Shown: in pieces, positions 28,701 through 38,668 of the stretch
Numbering within the stretch: position 1 is the first letter of the stretch
Layout: every line of letters starts with the position of its first letter
Source of the DNA: Pyropia yezoensis
Lineage: Eukaryota; Rhodophyta; Bangiophyceae; Bangiales; Bangiaceae
Direction: 5' to 3'
NCBI GenBank assembly: GCA_009829735.1
Contig: CM020620.1
Coordinates: 8,572,545 to 8,636,544, forward strand
Length of the DNA: 64,000 bases
Notes under the pieces: generated by a model
Told to the model about the DNA's origin: nothing
The model's input: only the letters and a program-made list of their open reading frames with translations
The model's database searches: none
Program-made: the position numbers and the translations under genes

Positions 28701-28886
28701 CCGTCCGTGCTGTTTGGGCCCACCTGCGACAGCCTCGATCGAGTTTGGGGGGGATGCCTGCCGCTGCTCAACGTCGGGGACGTGCTGGTCTTCCGTGCTA
28801 TGGGCGCGTACGCAGTGTCTGCAGCGAGCTCCTTCAATGGCTTTGGCCGCCACTTCCGCACCCGCTACGTCACGTCGCACTCGTAA
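25776..28886 (+). CDS. SAMDC: S-adenosylmethionine decarboxylase fused to a catalytically degenerate ornithine-decarboxylase-like domain
   Basis: ATG 25776 (an alternative is 25800) to TAA 28886 gives 1036 residues without introns. AdoMetDC half: FEGPEKKLVLSF (residues 51-62, the two N-terminal active-site Glu), a disordered insertion of about 110 residues, SREEWDAVL, then LSESSLFVF with the self-cleavage Glu-Ser at about 225/226 giving the pyruvoyl group. Further on are KTCGTT with the catalytic Cys, CGYSMNG and HITPE. All key residues are present, so it should make decarboxylated AdoMet for spermidine synthesis. ODC-like half (about 600-1036): the PLP lysine motif (family YAVKCN) reads YTVRCN, with Arg at about 683. 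The family's FHVGS His and AEPGRYY motifs are lost, DIGGGF is altered, but YYLNDGVYGAFN, GPTCDSLDR and MGAYAVSAASSFNGF remain. It is therefore probably a pseudoenzyme, comparable with antizyme inhibitor. Confidence 0.9.
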   Translation: MKQAGHTEMPLLSPDANFKDSNHGAQSMPSFSADAHVAVALDAPSEPLDVFEGPEKKLVLSFDPVPSPLRDLSSAVLRRSFEDIADRGAGAEDADDTSNSGSSDSFSEEPTDATPLSYTRSDVLTRFDGQTTLDGYSGSSADLFDDADKAGGNNGSGAVDDPLTGGGDGGVGRDEGGHAGEARGGAAYDLRSASREEWDAVLADARCTVLSVKRSADCDAYLLSESSLFVFARQVLIKTCGTTTLLRAIPRLLRLAARRRLNVAAVAYSRTAFTFPNQQLYPHTSWEAEVSFLDRFFHGKAALLGTPDGVAGWHLYVAGHPPSGEDGPAAQAASAQTLEVFMFDLDPAVMAHFITAPSADGESLAGSTALAAPAGSNGGGNDGDGGNPAVGTRPTDCPAEVTTRVCRLNTLLRPGAVADAWNFEPCGYSMNGLAAGGTYYTVHITPESHCSYVSFECNVDDADLTPLLQGVLSVFRPGRVTVSVLADGREGAVAERQAAPLDWDAPERVGYGATGSPVLQRLATVGGGVYVASVCSYTLAPDGADATAPASVSRGALACPVDLPPSGRCFVGNDKEQRRPALPTGSWDDGEKSLVDKAGVLNLHHAGDGSSSRGVSKFAFDAAVANVAALYGATPVSTGGGAGVARETAARLEQPTFAVCLSTVADRYWSFAATGARLRYTVRCNPDAAVVALLAALGADFEVSSLAELELLASVGVTPARVTLAAVGLSRKLLARTAAGRLAGTVTLPAGADRPTIERVAAFLPGVGVEVEVCVSALSSSVATATDAVASGLLLVGLRLDAPAVADVAGLRRAAACVSAMAGLVRGGAGQALPSLEVHLSGGFLSDQSTALLSSLCQAVDVMGDISVGAAPFVVGEAVTLAVTVIARRLKSNGGEEGGDGSGGNGGDCRAGGCDGGMDKSGTGNLTSGGFVGTPEPSSVLYYLNDGVYGAFNRVLLGGQSASPLGAAPPGRGCFPSVLFGPTCDSLDRVWGGCLPLLNVGDVLVFRAMGAYAVSAASSFNGFGRHFRTRYVTSHS

Positions 28887-29898
28887 TGGGTTGCCAGGAT
28901 CGACTGGCCGTGTTTTGTTCGTATCTGGTGGTGTGCTCCCGTGCGGATTGGGGTCGAATGCCGTGGGTGGGGCCGATTGTGCTGTGTGTTGTGCGGTACC
29001 TCTTGTTTGCTTCACCGCAGTTAGATTGGGGGGTGAAGCACACATTGTGGTGGGCGCCTTTGTTTTCTTTGTGCTTGGTGTGCGTAGTGTTGACGAAGGG
29101 CTAGATAGCAAAGTAGATACTCCTTCGAGCACCCTTCATTGCTGGCATTGCGAAACTGCTGCCGTCGGCGTACCCGACTACATCTTCCGAGGGAAGACCC
29201 AAGAGCCCAGTGTTTGGCGACGTCGTTGAACACCCCGAGGAGATCAGCGAGATGCCTTGTCTCTCACAACCAAGCGGGGTGCAGCGCCTCACCTGAGTGA
29301 CTTTGCCAGAAACCCCACTCCGTGGCCTGGGCTTCATCATGCGAGAGATAAGGTGTCCGAGCCAAGAGCTATTAGGTCAATGTGTTCATACATATGGCTG
29401 AGCTTTCTGCGCACATGGACAATGCATGCGCCGGGCGTGTTCCCTCTCACGTGCTATATATCTATCTGTCTATGTATTTACAGTAGACGGATGGTGTTTG
29501 GCAGTTGTTTCACGTGACGTGTTCCAGACACCGGACTTTCTTTTTGAACATTCTTGATGTGCGCGACTGTAAGCACGCGTAGAGCCGCTATGTATCAGAC
29601 GCCGTCTTACACAAGACTGCGCCGTCGACACGCGCGGGCGGTGTGCCGCGCGCTGTTCCAAGCTGCATGGGGCGACCCCCCCGCAGCGTGCACCCACGAA
29701 GCCCATCTGCAGTCATCCCGTGTTGCCGTCGCTGCCACCCGTGCACGCTGCCTCTTGAACGGTGGCCCGTACAGCAAGGTGCTGTGCCTCCCTTCCCCCT
29801 CACCTCCCCTTTGGTGGGCGTCTACTCTCTCACCGCCGCCGTAGCCCGCTCGGTGCCCCCCTTCTCGCCCGCTTGGTGGCGCAGCACTACCGGCAGCC
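28887..29898. other. intergenic, no gene recognised
   Basis: Contains the 3' flank of the AdoMetDC gene and the promoter side of the zinc-finger gene. CTATATATCTATCTGTCTATGTATTTACAG at about 29451-29480 is an AT-rich island. A pyrimidine-rich stretch (about 29780-29870) precedes the zinc-finger ATG. No supported open frame. Confidence 0.5.
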
Positions 29899-30607
29899 AT
29901 GGGTGGCGGCAACGGCGCCAAGTCCAAGACCAAGCGGGAACGCAACGCGACCAAGGCTGCCAAGTCCGGCAATACGTCACAGCTGGGTGCGAACTTGAAG
30001 GCCATGTCCATTATCTGCACCGTATGCAAGCAGGTATGTTCGGGGGTGCTTTTCACGGAGCATGCCTGTGACGCCTGCTAGCGGGACAGTGCTTGGCGGT
30101 CATTACCTGCGGTTGTTGTGACGCTCTTGGCTCTCACTTTTGTTTCGTGTGCGTGGGTGTGGGGACATGTCCACTCTCTGCCTGCTGCAATTGCTGCAAC
30201 TGCGCGGCGCTGGTCATCGTGTGACGCTGTCCCAGCTTTTTGACTGCCGGTCATATGATGGGATGACTTGGAGGCTTTTATATACCCGCGTATCTAGGGG
30301 GACAGACACACATGGCTTTTCACGATGCCCCGCTTGTGGACTGTGCACGGAGGTCGCCAGGTGCCCGACTATTTGTTTTCAGCCTCATCGTGTTCTTTGC
30401 CTGACAGGCTTGCTTGTTCCATCTCGCTCTTGCTTGGCCGTTTCTTCGAACTCCTTTCCCGCGCTGTGGTGTTATTTTTTCTTACTCACCTCTTACCCAT
30501 AGTCTTTTATGTGCACTATGGCGGAAGCGTCGCTGCGTCAGCACGCCGAGAGCAAACATGCCAAGTCCACCTTTGAGCTGTGTTTCCCGACCTTTGGGAA
30601 GGCGTAG
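29899..30607 (+). CDS. small C2H2 zinc-finger protein of the At2g23090/SERF-like family, one intron
   Basis: Exon 1 is 29899-30033, intron 30034-30502 (GTATGT...CATAG), exon 2 30503-30607 with stop TAG; the join is in phase 0. The 79-residue protein starts MGGGNGAKSKTKRERN, a Lys/Arg-rich 4F5/SERF-like N-terminus, then KAMSIICTVCKQ. The finger is completed from exon 2 (SFMCT, LRQHAESKHAKSTFELCFP), ending FPTFGKA. CTVC plus QHAESKH gives C-x2-C...H-x4-H. Length and both motifs agree with the small plant/algal family of nuclear or ribosome-associated proteins. Unspliced, exon 1 would run into a stop at 30079-30081, so splicing is needed. The biochemical role of the family is poorly known. Confidence 0.88.
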
Positions 30608-33480
30608 ACGGAGCCAACGGTGCGCAGCTGGTTTGGGTGCGGTCCCGACGGGCTCTTGTGCATGCGGTCGTGCGTGTGGTGTATGGTGTGTCATGTTTCT
30701 TTCTTCTCTCTCTTCAATTGCACATTGGTTGTTTTTTTTTTCGTTTCGCTTGCAGCCGGGTGCTCCCTGCGGGAAGGTCGCCCTCATCAGCTCATCAGTC
30801 TATCGCTCGATTGTCCCGTTCATGCCAAGTCATGTGCAACGAATCCACATGGCGTTCCCATTGTTTTGCATTACTGCTCCTCGGCAAGCTGGGCGGAACT
30901 CCTGGTTGGTGAGCCAGCAGGACTCCTTTCCAGGTCTTGTTCGCACGCTTGCTCTGAGATGCTCAAAAAATGCTGTAGCCCGCGCTCCATGCAAGCATGG
31001 TGTCTGGCCGACGACGGTTGCAGCTCCGTGGACTGCGAGGGCGGGGCTCGGTGGCCGTTTCTCGCAAAAGGCAGGCCCGAAGGGGCGCTGGCAAACCCCG
31101 GCGCTCCCCACAACAGAGCTGCCTCGGCAGACATGCGGACCACACCGTGCTATGACTGTATGAAGTGGGAGAAGAAAATGTGCAGAACGGCAGCTCCTAG
31201 ACGCGCTACTAAACAAGTGCGTCTTACGTACCAGAAAAATATGCAACGCAACCGGCGAACATGAGCCATCCCAACACACGGGCGCCCGTCCACGGGCGAC
31301 AGAGTGGTAGCCAACAAGGACTGAACAAGACTTACTACCAAGAATAAAAAGAAAAGCGGCTGTGAGGCGACAACACGAGCTCACGAGGCCACCTGCCAGG
31401 GTATGGCCGCGCCACCGCAAAACACCACCCTCTCTGTGGCACACCACCAGCAGAGAAGAAAAAACAAAAGCGACCATGCAGCAGAACACCAAGCCAACAA
31501 TAACGTCAGGTCCTCGTACAAAATGCCAAGATGCACAGGGCGCCGCGCCGCTCGTAGAGTTGGGCACGCACCGAGCACCAGCCGGCATGCAACGAGCACG
31601 GCAGGGGCGGGCGAGGGGGACCGACAAGCCGACCTCCCTCCCCCCCCCCCCCACATTCACAAGGCTGCCGAACCCTCCGACACAGGCTACAGCGCGGAGC
31701 GCCGGCGTGGGACCCCCAGAGGGGCCCACATCGACGCCCAAAGCAACGCTGCGCCTGGATTGTACATACATGTCTCAGCACCGCGGTTATCAATCGCTAA
31801 GTCCGCCCGTATGCTTTTCTCTTCATAGGTTCCCGTGCTTGTCCCCGCCAACCACCCACCACGTGACGATCACGGGAGGGTGCACAAGGGGGAGGCGGGG
31901 GGGGGGGGCAAACGTCGAGGCGGGGGGAAAGACCCACACATTGCCGTGACAGCACACACGGCTAGAAAAAAAATACGTACCACTTACGAGCTGCCCGACG
32001 CCCCGCGGCACCCACCACAGGGCCATGCTGTCCAACACCACCACATGCAGTATGACATGGTACAGGAGCCTAGCGTCGCGACAGCGGTGCTCAAGAGCCG
32101 CGTGACGTACATACGCCAGGAGCGACGGCCGCCGGTCAGTGTTGTCAACGAAGAGCACCGTCGGTCAGTGCAAGAGCACCGTCGGTACGGTGGGCGGGAT
32201 CGAAAGCTATCCGGACCTACAATATACATACGGACGTAGCGGTTGGCCGACCGGATGGCCTGCCTGTGGCCGCAAACTCAGGATCCAATGTCTTTGTGCA
32301 TCCGATCAACGTGAAATTGCCGATGAACAACTAAATACGTCATAATCTGATACGTGCCCATCTCGACGGCGGAAGAGCGGAGAGGCAGCAGCGGCCAGAC
32401 ACCTTGGAAGAGAGCATGGCCTCGATCCCGAGCACATGCAGTTCAACCAGACATTGCTGCTGTCCCAATTCTGTCCGATGCGGTCGAAGTCAAGATCAAG
32501 ATCAAGACTGGGAAACAACCTCACAGCCATCCATTCAGCCGGAAACAGCCCATCGACCAATGGGCAGCTGACGCTGACTCCGTCTTGACCTTGACCAGGT
32601 CGGACAAAACTGGGAAAACAGCAATACAGTTCGATAAAGACCTGTCCATTTCGAGGGTAGACATATATGGTGTTCGTATCCAACCACTCTAAATGCACAT
32701 AGACAAATACCTACATACATAGATACATGTGCATGTCGTTGTGCCCAGAAGCAGTTTGAGGATCCCTGTTCAGCATGCCGCCAAGTATCTAGGCTTGTGC
32801 TGCATGCCCCTTTTCAGGGGGAGTGCACGCGTCACACGCCCTAATACGCCTTAAGCACGCCCCCAATTGTTCATCCCGCCCTGCAAGCCGAAAGGCGTGA
32901 CCACACTTTCCCAGGCAAATGCAATTTGTGAACAAGCTCTGCTACGGTTGACGGTCGCTTCAGGTGGATGCTACGGTCGCGCCGGACCCTTTCTGCCGGC
33001 CGCACTGGCTGCAGTCACTCCTGGCGGCGCCTGTGGAACAGGCACGCCTGCTCTGGCCCCCCATGCGCCAAGAAAGCAGACAGCCACTTCCCGCGCGACT
33101 GCCTCGAAGCCCTCAACGACAACGGCATGTGCGTGAACTGGGCGCGGGCAAGCCCAGACTGGACGCACGTCTTCAGCATTGCTCCCGCCCGGTGCACAGA
33201 ACTGGATGGCCTCTGTGGCTGAGCCCTCGACCACCATTTTAATTAGTGCTTCATTGCGAAACTCTAGGTATCAGAATGTATTTTGCACGTGTAGTGGTAG
33301 TACATACGATCCTGCCCTCGTGCACGCTCCGTAAACTCGGCGTGACACGCCCTAAAACGCGCCTAATCCCGCCCAGGCGTGCAGCATAGCTAAAGTTATA
33401 AATATTAAACAATTACATCATTTCACCTGAAATAATATGAAATTTCATAATCTGTTTATGGTACCGAGTGGATGGCTAAA
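30608..33480. other. gene-poor intergenic DNA
   Basis: Less GC-rich than the surroundings, with short T and A runs. No frame shows recognisable motifs. A near-repeat CACGCCCTAA[T/A]ACGC occurs in the same orientation at 32835 and 33346, possibly ends of a degenerate element of about 500 bp. Bases 33396-33460 form a strongly AT-rich island with a perfect 14-bp palindrome. Confidence 0.5.
33436..33449. repeat. 14-bp perfect palindrome in an AT-rich island
   Basis: TATGAAATTTCATA equals its reverse complement and lies in a stretch of about 65 bp that is almost all A/T (33396-33460), in otherwise about 65-70% GC DNA. It could be a regulatory site, a matrix-attachment or replication element, or a transposon end; nothing decides. 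Confidence 0.5.
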
Positions 33481-35524
33481 TCAATCTGAGCCACCTCACC
33501 CGTCGTCCCCTGTTGGCTCATAGTCTCTCTTCCAGTGCTACGCCCCCACTGGGTCTCCCACGCGATCACCCTGCACGCCCTCCACTCTCCCCCCACGCAT
33601 CTCCCGCACGCAGCCCCCCGCCCTCCCTCCTCTGCTCGGGCACGGCTGGGCTCACACGACGACGAGCGCCCCCCCTCTACTTGGCAGTAGACCAAGAGTC
33701 CCGCGTTCCCACCTTTTGTGGAGCAGAGCGCACCGCCGCCAGTGATCCGTTGGGACTGGTGACTGCCACCCCTCCACCACCGGCGGGCTTCTCGGACGCA
33801 GGCCAGCGGTCGTACCCACCATCACCACCACTATTTTACCCCCGCCCCACCCCCCCCCCCCCCCCCCCCCCCCCCGAGATTCCCCCCCCCCCCCCCACCG
33901 CGCCTCGAAGGGTATCTCGACCAACAGCGCGGCTGTGCGCACCGCCACCGGCCGCCTCCCCCCCTCCCTTTATTTACCGCCGCCGCCTTGGCCGCCCTAC
34001 CGTGGCCGCCGCCGAGGCCTCGCCGCCACCGTGGCTACCGCAGCGGCGGGGAAGGCAGTAAACACCTACCTCTCTACCGCAGCGGCGGGGCAACAGGCAG
34101 TGACCGCCGTCACTGTGCCCGCTGGCTGAGGCGGTGCTGGCCCCCCACCCGCCGCCGCCGCCACCGCCGCTGCCCCCGCACCGCTGGGCGCGTGGTCTGA
34201 GACGGGAGGGGCTGCGGAGCCGCGTCGGGCCACTCCCCCGACCGTCTCCGGCGCGCCCCCACGCGGCGGCGGCAGGGACGGTGTCGCACCCGGCGTGACC
34301 CCTCCCCGTCTCTCCTCGTCGCACCCCTCCCTCCCCGCTGCGGTGGCCAACGGGCATGGGGCCAGGACGCCTGTGGCGCCGCCCGCCCCCGCCATCGTTG
34401 CGCTCGGGGGGAGGGGGAAGGGGGGAGGGGGGGGGGGATTGTGGGGGGGCGTGCAAGAGGCATTGGCCGCGCACCGCCCCCAGGGGGGCCCTTGCCGCCG
34501 CCGCTGGGGCAGAGGCTTGCGACGTGCGGCGCGGCGGCGGGGGGCCCCACTGGCAGAGACGCGGGCGCGTGGGCGGCGGCGCACTGGACAGGGGGGGGGG
34601 GGGGGAGCTCCCGGTCGGGGGCGGGTGGTGTCTGGGAAGCCGCGGGGGGGGAGGGGGGGGGTGGAACGGCCCCACTCTGCCTCGTGTCGAAGGGCGGCGC
34701 ACACTGACCAACGGCGGGAGGAGGGACAGCAGGGGTGGGTGGCTGCTGCAGAGGCTGCTGGGCAGCTGTACCGCCCGCTCTTCCCCCCCCCGCCCGCGGG
34801 CGAGAGAGGAAAGAGCGTCCGCCCGCCCCTACCATGCCCGTCTGCCCGTCTGCCCGCCCGCCCGCCAGGCTTGCCGCACGACCCGCCCGCGCGCGCCGCG
34901 GATGGTGGCTGCCCACCTCCCCCCCCCACCCCCGCCATCAATGGCCGCCACGGCGCATCGCTGCGCAGTTCAACCGGGCCGTCGGCACAGGGTGCCCGCC
35001 GCCCCCCCCCGCCACCACTATCCCCAGCCCCCTCTCCCCTCCCGTCCCTGCCGTTTCCTCCCCGTTCATTCTCCCAGTGACACCGCCCTTGCAGCCCGGT
35101 CGTGGTGGTCTGGCGCTTGGCCGGCGAAGGGGGGGGGTGGGGGTGCGGGGGGAAGGGGGGGGGGGGGGGGGGTATCTACCGCCGCATGTACCGTGGCTGT
35201 CGGGGAAGGGTGGTGGGTGGCGAACGACTACGGGAGTTCGTGGGGGGGGGGGGGGGGTGGGGGGGGTGGCACGCGCGCGGCAGTGGGCTTTGCTGCAGAG
35301 GGGGAGCGGGGGAGGGGAGGGGGGGGGGGGGGGGGGGGAGGAAGAGGCCGTGCCGAAGAGGTTGTTGCTCCGCCCCCCGCACAGCCTCTAGACGCGAGCA
35401 ACCCCCCGACACCCCCCCCCCCCCGCGACGGTAGAGAGCCCCGACAGCGTCGGCCACCCTCCCCCGCCCCCCTTGCTTGCGACGAACAGACGGCATTGGC
35501 GGCGGCGGCGAGCGGTGGGGGACC
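33481..35524. other. C/G-rich low-complexity DNA, no supported gene
   Basis: Open frames exist on both strands only because stop codons are rare in this composition. The stretch has a C run at 33850-33875, G runs near 34430, 34590 and 35160, and GCCGCC/GGCGGC triplet repeats. Multiple overlapping Pro/Gly/Arg-rich frames look alike, so I call none of them coding. Confidence 0.5.
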
Positions 35525-38500
35525 ATGACCACGGGCAGGTGTGGTGACGGCGCAGTGGTGGTGACGGTAGAGGAGGAGGGCGGCGCCGCTGCGAGACAGG
35601 GCGGGCCCGACGAGGGCGGCGACGCGGGCAGCGGCAGAGGCGGCGGCGACGGCAGCGACGGCGGCTGCGGCGGCAGCAAGCGTGGCAGCGCCTACCGCGG
35701 CAGCGCCACAACGGTGAGGGCGGTTGCCCCGGCCGCGGGCGGCGCCCGGTGGGGATGGCGGTGGCCATGGCCGTCGCCGCCCGTCCCACCCCGCCCACCC
35801 GCGGCGGTACACGCGCACGACGGCACGGGGGCGGCGTCGGCCGTGGTGGCGGCCGCTGCCGAAGCGGTGGCGGCCTTTTGGGGGCGGCGCCCATCCCAGC
35901 AGGCGCGCCGCCGGGCCGTTGCGGTGGCCGCGGCGGCTGTCGTGGCGGTCACCGCCGCCGCGGCGGTGGTCTGGGTTGCCACCCCCGTGGTGGGGCGGGT
36001 CGGGCCGGAGGTCGGCCGCCCGGCGGTGGGGCCCCCTGCCACCGCTTTGCCGACGATGCGCACGCCTGCTTGGCGTCCCACTGCTGCGGCCGCCGCGGCG
36101 GCCACAGCCGGCGCGGGTGCCGACCCCACAGACGCGCTGGCGGCGGCAGGCGCCGTTGCCGTCCTCCGCGCGGGCGTGCGGCGGCTGCGGCTGCGCGCCG
36201 TGGTGGCGGCTGGCCCAGAAGCGAGTGCGCGGCTGTCCGTCACCGCCGCCGCTGCGGTGACGGCAGCAGCGGTGGCGCCGCCGCCGGCGGTTCGCGTGGA
36301 TGCAGCCGACGCGGTGGACGGGGGGACGCTGGCGGTGGCCTCCCCGGCTGCCTCGGCGGCGGCGGCAGCTGGCGCACCGGCGACGGCGGCCGCTTCCGCG
36401 GCGGCCGTCGCCGCCACCCCCACCACCGCCCGCCTGGCCGCCACCGCCACCGCAATCCCCACCGACACCATCACAACCATCGCCTCCACCGTTGATGGCG
36501 GTGGTGTTCCTCCAGCGGCGGCGGTTGCCGCTCCCTCCCCCCATCCCCCCCCCTCGGCCGCGTGGCAGCGCCTCGCCGCTGCCGCCGCCACCTCTGTCGA
36601 CGACCGCCTTGCCGCCGCGGCTGCAGCGGCCGACGCCGGCACCGCCGCGGCGGCGGCAACGGCGGCGGTGCTGGCGGCCGAGGCGGCACGCCTGCGGGCG
36701 GCCGTCTCCCGCGCGCAGGCGCGGCGGATCGCTGCCGAGGTGCGCCTCCGCGGGAGCAACGACGATGCTGACGAGGACGGGCAGGTGGGCGGGGGGGAGG
36801 GGGAGCGCATCGCCGCCCGCTGGCTCACCACCGCCACCCTGCGGACCTTGTCGCTGGGCGATGCGGGGGGGGACGACGGCGGCGCCAGTGACGGCGACGG
36901 CGGCGACGGCGGCGGCAACGGTGGGGGTGGGGACAGCGGGGAGGACGGAGGCGGCGGGAGCCCCCCGCCCCGCCCCACAACGCTCGTCGGCCACGCACGG
37001 CGGGCGGTCGCTGCCGCGTTGGCGACTGTCGTTGCCGCCGCCGCCGCCGCGGCACGCCGCTGGGCGCGCGTCGACGCGGCGGCGGCCGCCGTCGGGCTGC
37101 CCCCCGCCATCGCTTCTGCCGCCGCGACCGTGGCTACGGGCGTCGTGCCCGCGGTGGCGGGGGTGCGGCTTGCTGGCCTGGCGGGGCGGGGGGGGGTGGC
37201 GGCCGCGCGGCGTGCCGCCGCCACTGCCTCTGCCGCCGCCGCCGCGGCGCGCGGCGGGCGGGGGGGGGGTTGGAGGTGTGGGTGGGGCATGGGGGGTGCA
37301 TGGGGGGGGAGCGCGCAACGGCTCGCCGCCGCCACCGCGGTCGTGGCCGAGGCCGCCGCCTGGACCGCCGCCACCGCCGCCTGGGCCACCGCCGCCGCTG
37401 TCACCGCCACAGCAGCGGACACGGCCGCACCTGAGGGGGAGGGGGGAGGGGAGATGGCCGCCGCTGCTGTCCCCTGCGCTGTCGCTGTGGCGTGGGGCTT
37501 TGCGGCGGTCGCGGCTGCCGTGGCGGTGCGGCTGGGCGGCGGCGCCGTCGCCACCGCCGCAGCAGTCTGGCGCGGCCCGCCAGGGGGGGACCGCCCCGCG
37601 ACCCGCCGCGCTGCCGCGGCCCGGGGGGAGCGGAGACCCACGGCGGCGGCGGCTGCAGCGGCCGCTGCTGCCGCCGTCGTGGCCGCGTCGGCCGGGCTCG
37701 CCGCCATGGCCGTCGCGTCGGCAGCGTCGGCGGCGTCTGCGGCGACGTCGGCGGCGGTGGAGGTGGTAGAGGCGGTGGCCGTAGAGGGTGACCTCAAGCC
37801 CCGTGGGGTAGCCCTGGTTGTGGCGGACGCGGCGGCGCGGGTGCCCCACGCGGCTGCCGCGGCCGTGGCAGCCGCGTGCGCCGTGGCCGCAGTGCGGCGG
37901 GGGCAGCACGCAGCGGCAGCAGCGGCAGCAGCGACCGCCGTCCCCGCCAAGCCCGCCACGCCCGCCGCGCCCGTTTCAGTCAGTCGCCGTCGACGGCGCA
38001 ACGATGACAGCCCCGGCGGCAGCGGCGGCGGCGGCGGCAGCGGTGGCGGCGGTGGCCGTGGCGGCCGCCGCCGCAGCGGCATGGCGGCGACACGACAGTC
38101 GGCGCCCGGGACGGCGGCCGCTGCAGTTGCCGCCACGATTGCCGCTGCTGCACGGAGGGTGGCGGCGGCGGCGATGCCCGCAGCCGCCTCGGCGGCAGCC
38201 GCGGCGACCGCGGCACTGGCGTGGCTATGGGGCGTGGCCGCCCGGCGTGACCCCGTGACGGCGGCGTGGGGGAGGAGCGGCGGGGGCGCCGCGCCGGCCG
38301 CCGTCGTGGCCGCGACGGCAACGTGGGAAGAGGATGAGCGGGCACGGACGGCCGTCCGTGCGCCGCGACCAGGGGGGGAACGGGGCGGCGGCGACGTCGG
38401 CGGGTCAGGCCGGCGGGGGGTGCGCCTCCCCCGCGGGCGTCTGCCGCCGCGGTGGCCCCCGTCCCCCCCGCCACGTCCAAGCAGCGGCGGCTGGACGACG

Positions 38501-38668
38501 CCACAGCTAGGGACGCCGCCACGCGGTGGTGGCTGCGGCGGCGGCGGATGGTGGCCACCGCCATCGCCGGCCCCGCCGCCGCTACCGCAGCGGTCTGCGA
38601 CATGGATGACCGTGGCGCCTGCGGCGGCAGCCGCAGCGGCGGCCGCGGCGGCAGCAGAGGCCACCTAA
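35525..38668 (+). CDS. hypothetical Ala-rich protein, possible membrane protein
   Basis: ATG 35525 has a fair context (GACCATGAC), and the frame runs 1047 codons to 38668. I prefer this frame because it shows alternation of plausible hydrophobic helices (AVAVAAAAVVAVTAAAAVVWVATPVV near 35935; VAWGFAAVAAAVAV near 37490) with charged amphipathic stretches (AAEAARLRAAVSRAQARRIAAEVRLRG; NDDADEDGQVGG). The opposite strand is equally open but gives only Pro/Arg/Ala runs. No family recognised. The coding status itself is uncertain because the DNA is built from GCC/GCG repeats. Confidence 0.35.
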   Translation: MTTGRCGDGAVVVTVEEEGGAAARQGGPDEGGDAGSGRGGGDGSDGGCGGSKRGSAYRGSATTVRAVAPAAGGARWGWRWPWPSPPVPPRPPAAVHAHDGTGAASAVVAAAAEAVAAFWGRRPSQQARRRAVAVAAAAVVAVTAAAAVVWVATPVVGRVGPEVGRPAVGPPATALPTMRTPAWRPTAAAAAAATAGAGADPTDALAAAGAVAVLRAGVRRLRLRAVVAAGPEASARLSVTAAAAVTAAAVAPPPAVRVDAADAVDGGTLAVASPAASAAAAAGAPATAAASAAAVAATPTTARLAATATAIPTDTITTIASTVDGGGVPPAAAVAAPSPHPPPSAAWQRLAAAAATSVDDRLAAAAAAADAGTAAAAATAAVLAAEAARLRAAVSRAQARRIAAEVRLRGSNDDADEDGQVGGGEGERIAARWLTTATLRTLSLGDAGGDDGGASDGDGGDGGGNGGGGDSGEDGGGGSPPPRPTTLVGHARRAVAAALATVVAAAAAAARRWARVDAAAAAVGLPPAIASAAATVATGVVPAVAGVRLAGLAGRGGVAAARRAAATASAAAAAARGGRGGGWRCGWGMGGAWGGSAQRLAAATAVVAEAAAWTAATAAWATAAAVTATAADTAAPEGEGGGEMAAAAVPCAVAVAWGFAAVAAAVAVRLGGGAVATAAAVWRGPPGGDRPATRRAAAARGERRPTAAAAAAAAAAAVVAASAGLAAMAVASAASAASAATSAAVEVVEAVAVEGDLKPRGVALVVADAAARVPHAAAAAVAAACAVAAVRRGQHAAAAAAAATAVPAKPATPAAPVSVSRRRRRNDDSPGGSGGGGGSGGGGGRGGRRRSGMAATRQSAPGTAAAAVAATIAAAARRVAAAAMPAAASAAAAATAALAWLWGVAARRDPVTAAWGRSGGGAAPAAVVAATATWEEDERARTAVRAPRPGGERGGGDVGGSGRRGVRLPRGRLPPRWPPSPPPRPSSGGWTTPQLGTPPRGGGCGGGGWWPPPSPAPPPLPQRSATWMTVAPAAAAAAAAAAAAEAT

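Noticed and set aside
32835..33360. Direct near-repeat CACGCCCTAA flanking about 500 bp as a transposon
   Set aside because: Only about 10 bp are exact, there is no inverted repeat and no target duplication.
33481..35524. Several Pro/Gly/Arg-rich frames of 150-390 codons
   Set aside because: All phases on both strands are similarly open; none has a motif, so coding cannot be supported.
35228..38664. Minus-strand frames of about 900-990 codons opposite the Ala-rich gene
   Set aside because: They are open because of GCC/GGC repeats, rich in Arg/Gly/His/Pro or Ala/Thr/Pro without motif or alternating hydrophobicity.
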